Shown: positions 16,839-24,392 of the stretch, piece by piece
Layout: each line of letters begins with the position of its first letter
Numbering within the stretch: the first letter of the stretch is position 1
Assembly (NCBI GenBank): GCA_944320385.1
Contig: CALUHH010000002.1
Span: forward strand, 62,001-126,000
Source: an uncultured Atopobiaceae bacterium
Lineage (GTDB): Bacteria; Actinomycetota; Coriobacteriia; Coriobacteriales; Atopobiaceae
DNA: 64,000 bases
Direction: 5' to 3'
Made by a program: the position numbers and the translations under genes
Notes under the pieces: model-generated
Seen by the model: the letters and a program-made list of their open reading frames with translations, nothing else
The model's database searches: none
What the model was told of the DNA's origin: nothing

Positions 16839-17471
16839 CTACTTCGTCTTGTCGCCCTTCTTGGCGGTCTCCTTGGCGTGCTCCTGCTCAAGAAGCTCGA
16901 GGAGCTTCTTGTCGGAGAGCCCGCGGACGCGGCTCTCGGTCTGCTTGCGGTACGGACGGCGCTTGGCCCAGTCGTAGATGAAGCTCGCGATCATGAAGCC
17001 GTACGCCGCAACGAGCGAGCCCACCGAGAGGATGCCCTGCCAGGAGCCCATGTCCGGGTTCTGGCCAAAGGCATAGACGCAGACGAGCGAGATCACGGCG
17101 AGAGCCAGGCCCGCGCCGAGAATGATCCAGAAGATGCGCTCCGTCCGCTTGTAGTCGGGGTTGCTGCGCAGGAGGATGTCGTAGGCGCGGTTGCGGAAGT
17201 CCTGCTCCTCGCGCTCGCGACGCTTGCGCTCGCGCTTCTCCTCCTTGGTCTCGGCCTCCCCGCCGAGGGCGCCGGCCTGCTTGGGCCTGGACGCCGTGCG
17301 GACGGATGCGGCGGCCTCACGCGAGGGCTTGGCCTTGGCGGCGGAGCTTCGCGAGAAGCCCTTCTTCTCCTCCTCGCCGGCGCCGAGGTTCTCGACCTCC
17401 TTCTTGGGACGGCCGATGACGTTGCCCTCGGCCTCGCGGCGAGCGCCGTCGATGGTATCGCGCAGTGACAT
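16839..17471 (-). CDS. Membrane protein of unknown function with charged N-terminal half
   Basis: 210 aa. The first 110 residues are hydrophilic and strongly charged, ending in a Lys/Glu/Arg-rich helix (KEEKRERKRREREEQD). Two membrane segments follow at about 112-134 and 144-165, and then a basic/acidic C-terminal tail ending in KKGDKTK. The family is not recognised. The start follows GGGAG and lies 9 bases after purC, so it is co-transcribed with purC; the link to purine synthesis is probably only positional. The N-terminal half is likely a flexible or coiled-coil cytoplasmic region. Confidence 0.75.
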   Translation of the reverse strand: MSLRDTIDGARREAEGNVIGRPKKEVENLGAGEEEKKGFSRSSAAKAKPSREAAASVRTASRPKQAGALGGEAETKEEKRERKRREREEQDFRNRAYDILLRSNPDYKRTERIFWIILGAGLALAVISLVCVYAFGQNPDMGSWQGILSVGSLVAAYGFMIASFIYDWAKRRPYRKQTESRVRGLSDKKLLELLEQEHAKETAKKGDKTK

Positions 17472-17480
17472 TGAACTCCC

Positions 17481-18362
17481 TTACGCCTTGACGGGCTTGA
17501 ACTCGGTGCCGGTGATGATCTGGAACGCCTCCTGGTAGCGGGCGGACGTGCCCTCGATGACCTCGGCCGGGATGCGCGGCGGCTCGCCGGTCATGTCCCA
17601 GTTGGCGCGCAGCCAGTCGCGCACGTACTGCTTGTCGTAGCTCGGCTGGACCTTGCCCTCCTCGTAGGAGTCTGCCGGCCAGAAGCGGCTGGAGTCGGGC
17701 GTGAGGCACTCGTCGATGAGGGTGAGCCTGCCGTCGATGAAGCCAAACTCGAACTTGGTGTCGGCGATGATGATGCCCTGCTCGGCAGCGTAGTCGGCAG
17801 CGGCCTTGTAGATGGAGAGCGAGGCGTCGCGCAGCTGCTCGGCCACGTCGGTGCCCACGATCTCGCAGCAGCGCTCAAAGGAGATGTTCTCGTCGTGGTC
17901 GCCGAGCTCGGCCTTGGTGGACGGGGTGAAGATCGGCTCGGGAAGCTTGGAGGCCTCCGTCAGGCCGTCGGGCAGCTTGATGCCGCAGACGGTGCCGTCC
18001 TCGTCGTAGGTCTTCTTGCCGGAGCCGGTGAGGTAGCCGCGGACGATGCACTCGATGGGCACGGTCTGCGCCTTCTTCACGAGCATGGAGCGGCCCGCGA
18101 GGTAGTCGGCATAGGGCTTGAACTCCTCGGGCAGGTCTGCCACGTCACAGGAGATCATGTGGTTGGGGATGAGGTCGGCAAAGCGCTCGAACCAGAAGGC
18201 CGAGATGCGCGTGAGAATCTCACCCTTGTGCGGGATCTCGTCGGGCAGGATGAAGTCATACGCGCTGATGCGGTCGGACGCGACCATGAGGAGGCTGTCC
18301 CCGCAGTCGTAGATGTCCCTCACCTTGCCATGCGAATCCGGACGAAGCCCCATCTCGGCCAT
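17481..18362 (-). CDS. purC: Phosphoribosylaminoimidazole-succinocarboxamide synthase
   Basis: 293 aa SAICAR synthetase of the longer single-domain type. Family signatures are clear: GKVRDIYD at the start, LMVASDRISAYDFILP, and IIADTKFEFGF followed by LIDECLTPDSSRFW. It couples CAIR and aspartate using ATP in de novo purine synthesis. The start MAEMGLRPD is chosen because AGGGA precedes it; an in-frame ATG nine codons upstream is less supported. Upstream lies the 41-bp repeat array, which therefore sits in the purC promoter/leader region. Confidence 0.94.
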   Translation of the reverse strand: MAEMGLRPDSHGKVRDIYDCGDSLLMVASDRISAYDFILPDEIPHKGEILTRISAFWFERFADLIPNHMISCDVADLPEEFKPYADYLAGRSMLVKKAQTVPIECIVRGYLTGSGKKTYDEDGTVCGIKLPDGLTEASKLPEPIFTPSTKAELGDHDENISFERCCEIVGTDVAEQLRDASLSIYKAAADYAAEQGIIIADTKFEFGFIDGRLTLIDECLTPDSSRFWPADSYEEGKVQPSYDKQYVRDWLRANWDMTGEPPRIPAEVIEGTSARYQEAFQIITGTEFKPVKA

Positions 18363-18471
18363 GGTCGATTCCCTTCGACGTGTTTGCACTCAACCTCTTA
18401 GTATACCGTTCTCAAGCCAGTGGGTTCTTCTCCATGCGCAAACGGCCCCCCTCGCACGGAGACGCGGATGC

Positions 18472-18815
18472 GCTTAGGTTTTGCGCCTCGTCCAGCAATT
18501 CCGCGTTGCGGCGCTTAAGAATCGCGCTTCGTCCGAGCTGCGGGCTACAGCGTGCTTAGGTTATTCGCTTCGTCCGGCGTTTCGGGCTCGGCGCGCTTAA
18601 GAATCGAGGCCCGTCCGGGGACCGCGGCGGTTCCGTGCTTAAAGATCGCGCCCCATCCTGAAGGTGCGGCGCCCGGAGAGAGGCGTCCTCTCCGGACGAA
18701 GCCCGATTTATAAGCAAGCAGGCCCGTCCTTCTCGGACACAGGCGATTTCCTAAGCGAGAAGAACGGCCATCTCCAGACGCGGCACAATTCCTAAGCGCA
18801 GTCACAGCCCCACTG
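18472..18815. repeat. Array of eight degenerate repeats, 41-bp period, with an orientation switch
   Basis: GCTTA begins at 18472, 18513, 18554, 18595 and 18637 (steps 41, 41, 41, 42). Its reverse complement TAAGC begins at 18711, 18752 and 18793 (steps 41, 41). Aligned copies share about 23 bases: GCTTA, then G/A-rich AT bases, then CGCGC-like, then CGTCCG; the other 18 bases vary. The first five copies point right and the last three left. No open frame explains it. Period and strand switch suggest a selected array, for example protein-binding sites at four helical turns or a structured RNA. Confidence 0.75.
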
Positions 18816-18843
18816 CCCCTTATCTCGGTGAGCATCAAACCCA

Positions 18844-18962
18844 GCGCCGCACGCCGCGGATGCGGGCCCTTCTCAGCCGCGCGCAGTTCTGCAGCGCGCG
18901 CCCTTTGCGCGCGAAGCTGTCTGAGCGCGGCGAGAAGGGCCCGCATCCGCGGCGTGCGGCGC
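18844..18962 (-). terminator. Long inverted repeat at the 3' end of the sensor kinase gene
   Basis: A perfect 31-bp inverted repeat (18844-18874 with 18932-18962) encloses 57 bases. After a one-base bulge the stem continues (GCCGCGC / GCGCGGC), and the loop holds its own GCGCGC hairpin. The repeat touches the kinase stop codon. No U-run follows, so Rho-independent termination is uncertain; it could protect the 3' end or block read-through into purC. Confidence 0.6.
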
Positions 18963-20482
18963 TACTTGTCCTGCGGCTTGCGAGGGCGGCGCTGGGGGAT
19001 GCGCAGCGTGAAGGTGGTGCCCTTGCCGACCTCGGACTCGACGATGATCGTGCCGTTGTGACGGTCGACGATCTCCTTGGTGATGGCCAGGCCCACACCC
19101 AGGCCGCCACTCACGCGCTCGCGGCTCACGTCGGAGCGCCAGAAGCGCGCGAAGGTCTGCGGGATGTCCTCCTTGGCGATGCCGATGCCCGTGTCCTGCA
19201 CCGAGATGAGGATGTCGGAGCGGTCCTGGCGCAGGGACACCTTCACCCAGCCGTCGGGGTTGGTGTAGCGCATGGCGTTGCTCATGAGGTTGACGATGGC
19301 CTCGCGCAGCAGGTCGGGGTCGACGTCGGCGTAGAGCTCTCCGTGAGGGGTCTCGTCGACGTAGCGCAGGTGCAGGCCCTTCTCGTGGAAGAGCTGGTGC
19401 TGCGAGGAGACCAGGCTCTTGACGAGGTAGGCGACGTCGGTGCGCTCGCAGTTGAACTCGGTCGTGCCGTTCTCGAGGCGCGAGAGCTTGAGCATGGCGT
19501 CGATGAGGCGCGAGAGGCGGCGGACCTCGGAGGCCACGACCTCGAAGTGCTCGTCGTCGGCGGGCAGGACGCCGTCCTGCATGGCCTCCACCGTGGCCTG
19601 CATGGCCATGAGCGGGGTGCGCAGCTCGTGGGCCACGTCGCCGGTGAGGCGGTGCTCGAGCTTGATGTCGCGCTCGATGGTGCTCGCCATGTCGTCGAAG
19701 GTCTCGCCGAGCTGGCCGATCTCGTCCGGGCCGGTCACGCCCGTGCGGGCCGTGAGGTCGCCGTTTCTGATCTGCTTGGCGGTGGAGGTGATGCGCTGGA
19801 TGGGGCGCGCCATGCCGCGCGAGACGAAGTAGCCGATGACGCACGCGAGGATCGTGGCTATCGCGGCGGCGGTGGCGATGGCGCCGTAGGAGTTGGAGCG
19901 GAAGGAGGCGTCGGACTTGGTGAGCAGGGCGTCAGAGCCCAGGGCCCACAGCCGCACGGTGCCGACCTCCTCGCCGGAGGCGTTGACGATCGGCGAGGAG
20001 ACGAGCGCGCCCTGCGCCGTGGGCACCACCGACGGCGCGGTCGTGTGCCCGCGCGCGGCGCCCGGCGCCGTCGCCCAGGTGTCGTCGTAGAGGACGTGGC
20101 CGTCGGAGTCGGTGATCTGGACCACGATGTCCGACGAGAGGCTCGAGGCAGCGGCGGCGGCCTCGGCGGCCGCGGTGACGTCGATCTCGCCGTCGGCCTT
20201 GATGGTCGCCGAGATGCTCGCCGAGGTGGAGTCGGCGATCGCCTGCATGTTCTGGCGCGTGTAGGCCGTGAACTGACGCTCCCACACGATGGCCAGAACC
20301 ACGACGAGCACGACCGCCGTCATGACTGCCGTGAGGGCAAACGCCAGGGTCAGGCTCGTCGCATAGGGGCGCCCCCGCTTGGGCGAGGGCTTTATGGTGT
20401 TCCAGGTGCTGCGGGCGGAGCGCCGCTCGGGGGCGTCCTGCTCGGGGGTCTCGACGCCCCCCGTGTCAAAGCGCGCCGACAT
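18962..20482 (-). CDS. Two-component sensor histidine kinase
   Basis: 506 aa. A cytoplasmic N-terminus of 40 residues is followed by membrane segment 1 (43-66), an extracellular sensor domain of about 130 residues, membrane segment 2 (199-220), HAMP (221-275), and HisKA with phospho-acceptor His285 in GDVAHELRTPL. HATPase_c follows, with NLMSNAMRYTN, DTGIGI and GGLGVGLAI. The topology and short extracellular domain resemble PhoR/BaeS-type envelope sensors. The gene starts 12 bases after its response regulator. The signal is unknown. Confidence 0.92.
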   Translation of the reverse strand: MSARFDTGGVETPEQDAPERRSARSTWNTIKPSPKRGRPYATSLTLAFALTAVMTAVVLVVVLAIVWERQFTAYTRQNMQAIADSTSASISATIKADGEIDVTAAAEAAAAASSLSSDIVVQITDSDGHVLYDDTWATAPGAARGHTTAPSVVPTAQGALVSSPIVNASGEEVGTVRLWALGSDALLTKSDASFRSNSYGAIATAAAIATILACVIGYFVSRGMARPIQRITSTAKQIRNGDLTARTGVTGPDEIGQLGETFDDMASTIERDIKLEHRLTGDVAHELRTPLMAMQATVEAMQDGVLPADDEHFEVVASEVRRLSRLIDAMLKLSRLENGTTEFNCERTDVAYLVKSLVSSQHQLFHEKGLHLRYVDETPHGELYADVDPDLLREAIVNLMSNAMRYTNPDGWVKVSLRQDRSDILISVQDTGIGIAKEDIPQTFARFWRSDVSRERVSGGLGVGLAITKEIVDRHNGTIIVESEVGKGTTFTLRIPQRRPRKPQDK

Positions 20483-20494
20483 GCCGGGCGCCGC

Positions 20495-21217
20495 CTAGCG
20501 CGCGGCCTGGTCGGCCGCCTTCTCGGGAGCCTCGAAGCGGTAGCCGACGCCGTGGACGGTGTAGAGCCAGCGCGGGTTGCGCGGGTCGTCGCCGAGCTTG
20601 GCGCGCAGGTTCTTGACGTGGGAGTCGATGGTGCGCTCGTAGCCCTCGAAGTCGTAGCCCAGGACCTTCTCGACGAGCTCCATGCGCGTGTAGACGCGAC
20701 CCGGGTAGCGCGCGAGCGTGGTCAGCAGCTTGAACTCCGACGCGGTGAGGTCGACCTCGCGGCCCTCGACGAGGACCTTGTGGCCGGAGATGTCAATCAC
20801 GAGGTCGCCGAAGTCGAGCACCTCGAGCTGCGGCTCCGCCTCGGCGTGGGCGCGGCGCAGCAGGGCGCGCACGCGCGCGACGAGCTCGCGGGGCGAGAAG
20901 GGCTTGATGAGGTAGTCGTCCGCGCCGAGCTCCAGGCCGATGATGCGATCCTCGACCTCGCCCTTTGCCGTGAGCATGATGATGGGCACGTTGGAGGTCT
21001 CGCGGATGGCGCGGCAGACGCGCTCGCCCGAGAGCTTGGGCAGCATCAGGTCAAGGATCACGAGGTCGAAGGTATGCTTCTCGAACTCCTCGACGGCGCT
21101 CTGGCCGTCGCCGACCCCGCGCACGATGTAGTTCTCGCGCTCGAGATACGCCGCGACCGCGTCGCGAATCGCCTTCTCGTCCTCAACCAGCAGGATCTTC
21201 TTCTCGTCTGAAGCCAT
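20495..21217 (-). CDS. OmpR/PhoB-family response regulator
   Basis: 240 aa. Receiver domain residues 6-120 with acidic pocket EDE (12-14), phospho-acceptor Asp56 in LVILDLMLP, Thr in MLTAKGE and Lys in LIKPFSP. A winged-helix DNA-binding domain occupies residues 135-230, ending in the typical WLYTVHGVGYRFE. The ATG follows GGGAGG. It forms a two-gene operon with the histidine kinase. The upstream gap to the lipoprotein gene is about 90 bases and holds a TCGCCGGG / CCCGGCGA inverted repeat, which may end the upstream transcript. Confidence 0.95.
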   Translation of the reverse strand: MASDEKKILLVEDEKAIRDAVAAYLERENYIVRGVGDGQSAVEEFEKHTFDLVILDLMLPKLSGERVCRAIRETSNVPIIMLTAKGEVEDRIIGLELGADDYLIKPFSPRELVARVRALLRRAHAEAEPQLEVLDFGDLVIDISGHKVLVEGREVDLTASEFKLLTTLARYPGRVYTRMELVEKVLGYDFEGYERTIDSHVKNLRAKLGDDPRNPRWLYTVHGVGYRFEAPEKAADQAAR

Positions 21218-21305
21218 CTTGGCCTCCCTGTTGCCTCTTTGCGTCGCCGGGGGTTCGGCCGTAAGCACCTTTAGTGTACCCCACGTTCCGCCCGGCGATT
21301 CCCTC

Positions 21306-22508
21306 TTACAGGCGGAAGGTACGCACGGCAACGGAAGCGGGGTATCCGGTGTCGGGGTCCTTGACGGTCGAGAAGGTCACGAACTGGTCGCACTCGCCGG
21401 CGCGGGCCGGGTACTCGCCGTAGTCGACGGAGCGATCCATCGAGACGAGCGTCGAGTACGTCCTGTTTGCCAGGTCGAGGACGAGGTAGGAGGAGTTGCT
21501 CTTGATCACGAAGACGTCGCCCTTGCCGCAGCCGCACTCGGAGGGCTCGCGGTTGAGCTTGGAGAAGCCCGCGGAGGACGTCCCCATGTAGGTGCCCATC
21601 TTGCTGAGAAGCCCGCCGGAGCTGTAGCTTGCCTCAACCGAAACGAGAAACCGCTCGCCAACGCGGGTGGCGCGGAAGGGGCGCACGCTCGCCGGCATCA
21701 CGAGCTGGTCGACCTTGGTCGCCATGTCGTCGGAGAGCGCGTAGGCGGTGACGCCGTAGAACACGCCCTCGTCGGCGTGGACGCGCGGCGCGAGGATGAC
21801 GTCCCCGCCGCTGACCATCGGAGCGGTGGCAAAGCGCCCCGGTGACTCCACGACCGCACGGGCGTCGGCGTCGCCCTCGCGCCAGAGGTAGCACCGCGAG
21901 CTCTCCGTGGTCTTGGAGCCGCTCGTCGAGGGCTGGACCTGCCAGATTACGCGCGAGCCGGACACCGCGAAGGGCGCCGGGTCGTAGTCCGCCGTCCCCT
22001 CCCAGAGCATCTTGGTCTCCCCGGAGAGCTGGCCCGCCGTGAAGGGCGCGGCGTAGAGCGCCCACGACCTCGTGACGAGGTCGAGCTCGACCCACGCGTA
22101 CACCGTGTCCGAGCACCTGACGTCGTAGATGACCGTCGTCGACTCCGCGCCGAGCGGAGCGGAGACGACCTCGAGCAGCTCGCCGGAGGAGAGCGACAGC
22201 GCGGAGGCCTTCACCATGGGCAGGGCGGACGACCCCGCGGTGATCACCGGCGCCCACGTTCCCTCCGTGGGGCGCAAGACGTTGCCGAGCGGCAGCGTCC
22301 AGCTGGCCTCTTCCTTGAGCGGGAGCTCCGCCTCGGTGAACGAGGCGAGCACGTCCTCGGCGGAGTCCTCGTCGACGACCGTCGGGTCGGCGTCCTGCTC
22401 GTCGGGCCCGTGCGTGCAGCCCGAGAGAACCCCCACGGCGGCAGCGAGCGCGCCGCCCGCCGCGGCGGTCTTGAAGAAGGAGCGCCTTGTCAGCTTGGGA
22501 GCGCGCAC
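21306..22508 (-). CDS. Tat-exported lipoprotein of unknown function
   Basis: 400 aa from a GTG two bases after the upstream stop, which suggests translational coupling. The N-terminus has a twin-arginine motif TRRSFFKT, a hydrophobic Ala-rich stretch and a lipobox LSGC, so it should leave through Tat and be lipid-anchored on the outer face of the membrane. The mature part looks beta-rich, with repeated short strands such as SRVIWQVQPS and GGDVILAPRV, consistent with a beta-propeller. A Cys-Gly-Cys-Gly motif occurs at about residue 325. The family is not identified. Confidence 0.78.
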   Translation of the reverse strand: MRAPKLTRRSFFKTAAAGGALAAAVGVLSGCTHGPDEQDADPTVVDEDSAEDVLASFTEAELPLKEEASWTLPLGNVLRPTEGTWAPVITAGSSALPMVKASALSLSSGELLEVVSAPLGAESTTVIYDVRCSDTVYAWVELDLVTRSWALYAAPFTAGQLSGETKMLWEGTADYDPAPFAVSGSRVIWQVQPSTSGSKTTESSRCYLWREGDADARAVVESPGRFATAPMVSGGDVILAPRVHADEGVFYGVTAYALSDDMATKVDQLVMPASVRPFRATRVGERFLVSVEASYSSGGLLSKMGTYMGTSSAGFSKLNREPSECGCGKGDVFVIKSNSSYLVLDLANRTYSTLVSMDRSVDYGEYPARAGECDQFVTFSTVKDPDTGYPASVAVRTFRL

Positions 22509-22510
22509 GC

Positions 22511-22777
22511 TCAGGCCTGCTGGGCGGTGGCGGCGGCCTCCGTGAGGGCGCGGGCGAGCTGGTCGGCGCACGACGTCGGGCGCGGGCCGCAGGTGTTGCC
22601 CGCGAGGATACCCGCGATCTCGTCGACCCTGTGCCCCGCGACGAGCTTGCTCACGGCCTTGAGGTTGCCGTTGCAGCCCCCCTCAAAGGAGACCCGCTCG
22701 ATGGTCTTGCCGTCGTCGGACAGGTCGATGTGGATGGCGCGCGAGCAGACGCCGCGCGGCGTGTAGTCAAAGTGCAC
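22511..22777 (-). CDS. TSCPD-domain protein (TIGR03905-like), 88 aa
   Basis: Starts at a GTG with AAGGAG upstream. Conserved Cys positions are seen: GVCSRAI, EGGCNGNL, GNTCGPRPTSCADQ; the last gives the TSCPD-type signature named after a C-terminal segment of some ribonucleotide reductases. Stand-alone members are small and of unknown function, possibly metal- or nucleotide-binding. It lies directly upstream of the Tat lipoprotein and just downstream of a REP-like palindrome that separates it from purB. Confidence 0.75.
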   Translation of the reverse strand: MHFDYTPRGVCSRAIHIDLSDDGKTIERVSFEGGCNGNLKAVSKLVAGHRVDEIAGILAGNTCGPRPTSCADQLARALTEAAATAQQA

Positions 22778-22790
22778 GTTCTTCTCCTTA

Positions 22791-22867
22791 GTGGGTCAAT
22801 TGGGGACAGACCCCTTTTGACCCATTAGTTCGATGGGTCAAAAGGGGTCTGTCCCCAATTGACCCAC
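22791..22867. repeat. REP-like nested palindrome, copy A
   Basis: A perfect 35-bp inverted repeat (22791-22825 and 22833-22867) surrounds a 7-base centre. Each arm starts with TGGGTCAATTGGGGACAG and ends with TGACCCA, so each arm also folds alone. The arm core is the same as in copy B (58680-58755), while the centres differ. Likely non-autonomous REP/MITE-type element. Confidence 0.85.
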
Positions 22868-22873
22868 TTGCAA

Positions 22874-24220
22874 TCACTCGAAGCTCAGGGACTCCAGGCG
22901 GTCAAAGACCACGCCGGCGCGCGTGAGGAAGGCGCGCGGGTCGAAGATGGCGTCGAGCTCCTCGGCCGGCACGGTGCAGCGCGGGTCCGCCTCGAGCTTC
23001 TCGCGGAAGGTGGTGCCGCCGGCGCACTGCTGCACCTCGCGCCAGGTGGCCATGGCGTTCTCCTGGACGATGGCGTAGGCCTCCTCGCGCGTGATGCCGG
23101 TCTCCACGAGGGCCAGCAGCACCTTGGACGAGAAGATCAGGCCGCGCGTCTTGTTGAGGTTGGCGAGCATCTGGGCGGGATAGAGGATCAGGCCGTCCAC
23201 GATGCGGATGAGGCACTGGAACATGTGGTCGAGGGCGATGAAGCTGTCGGCCTGCGCCACGCGCTCGGCGGAGCTGTGGGAGATGTCGCGCTCGTGCCAG
23301 AGGGCCACGTTGTCAAAGGCGACCTGCGCGTTGGCCTTTACCACGCGAGAGAGGCCGCAGACCTTCTCCACGGTGATGGGGTTGCGCTTGTGCGGCATGG
23401 CGGAGCTGCCCTTCTGGCCCTTGCGGAACGGCTCCTCGGCCTCGAGGGTGTCGGTCTTCTGGAGGTTGCGGATCTCGGTGGCGATGCGCTCGCAGGTGGC
23501 GGCGGTGGTGGCCAGGACGCCGGCGAGGTAGGCGTGGTGGTCGCGCGAGATGACCTGCGTGGACAGCGGGTCGTGGACCAGACCCAGGTGCTCGCAGACG
23601 TACTCCTCGACAAACGGGTCGATGGAGGAGTAGGTGCCCACAGCTCCGGAGATGGCGCCAAAGGCCACGTTGGCGCGGGCGTCCTTGAGACGGTCGTAGT
23701 CGCGCTTGAGCTCCCAGGCCCAGCTGCCGAACTTCATGCCAAAGGTCATGGGCTCGGCGTGGATGCCGTGCGTGCGGCCCACGCAGAGGGTGTCGCGCTC
23801 CTCGAAGGCGCGGCGCTTGCAGATCTCGCCGAGCTTCTTGCAGTCCTCGATGAGGATGTCGGTGGCCTGGACGAGCTGGTAGCAGAGGGCCGTGTCACCG
23901 AGGTCGGAGGACGTCATGCCAAAGTGGACCCAGCGGGACGGCTTGGGCTCGCCCTCGGGGACGTCGCGGTCGATGTACTCGCCCATGTTGGTGAGGAAGG
24001 CGATGACGTCATGGTTGGTCACGGCCTCGATGGCGTCGACCTCGTCCTTGTTGAAGTCGGCGTGCGCGCGGATCCAGGCGGCCTCCTCGCGCGTGATGCC
24101 GATCTTGCCCATCTCGGCGTGGGCCTCGCAGGCCAGGACCTCGATCTCCTGCCAGATGCGGTACTTGTTCTCAAGCGAGAAGATGTGTCCCATCTCCGGA
24201 CGGGTATAGCGGTCGATCAT
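22874..24220 (-). CDS. purB: Adenylosuccinate lyase
   Basis: 448 aa, aspartase/fumarase superfamily. The signature loop GSSAMPHKRNP is present, together with GRTHGIHAEPMTFG and HFGMTSSDLGDT, which position the catalytic His and Ser. It acts twice in purine synthesis, on SAICAR (made by PurC, encoded 4.5 kb away) and on adenylosuccinate. The ATG follows GAGGAGG. A CGAGAAGAACG element lies about 67 bases upstream, and a REP-like palindrome begins seven bases after the stop. Confidence 0.96.
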   Translation of the reverse strand: MIDRYTRPEMGHIFSLENKYRIWQEIEVLACEAHAEMGKIGITREEAAWIRAHADFNKDEVDAIEAVTNHDVIAFLTNMGEYIDRDVPEGEPKPSRWVHFGMTSSDLGDTALCYQLVQATDILIEDCKKLGEICKRRAFEERDTLCVGRTHGIHAEPMTFGMKFGSWAWELKRDYDRLKDARANVAFGAISGAVGTYSSIDPFVEEYVCEHLGLVHDPLSTQVISRDHHAYLAGVLATTAATCERIATEIRNLQKTDTLEAEEPFRKGQKGSSAMPHKRNPITVEKVCGLSRVVKANAQVAFDNVALWHERDISHSSAERVAQADSFIALDHMFQCLIRIVDGLILYPAQMLANLNKTRGLIFSSKVLLALVETGITREEAYAIVQENAMATWREVQQCAGGTTFREKLEADPRCTVPAEELDAIFDPRAFLTRAGVVFDRLESLSFE

Positions 24221-24322
24221 GGGGGCCTCCTCGGCGTGGGCGCTCTGCTTTTCCGCCCCTGATTCTACCTCAGGCACACCGTCTGGCGAGAAGAACGCGC
24301 GGCCCCACGCTCTTCTCACGAG

Positions 24323-24348
24323 CGGGGCCTCGCATGAGCGAGGCCCCG
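24323..24348 (-). terminator. Hairpin downstream of the LPETG protein gene
   Basis: A perfect 10-bp stem CGGGGCCTCG / CGAGGCCCCG with a 6-base loop lies 45 bases after the gene. No clear U-run follows on the minus strand, so termination is probable but not certain. Confidence 0.5.
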
Positions 24349-24392
24349 AAGGCGCCGCCCGTCGGGCGACGTTTGGTCCTGTGTCGTGCGCG

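Noticed and set aside
18472-18815. CRISPR array
   Set aside because: Units are 41 bp in total with highly diverged repeats and a mid-array orientation change; no cas genes nearby.
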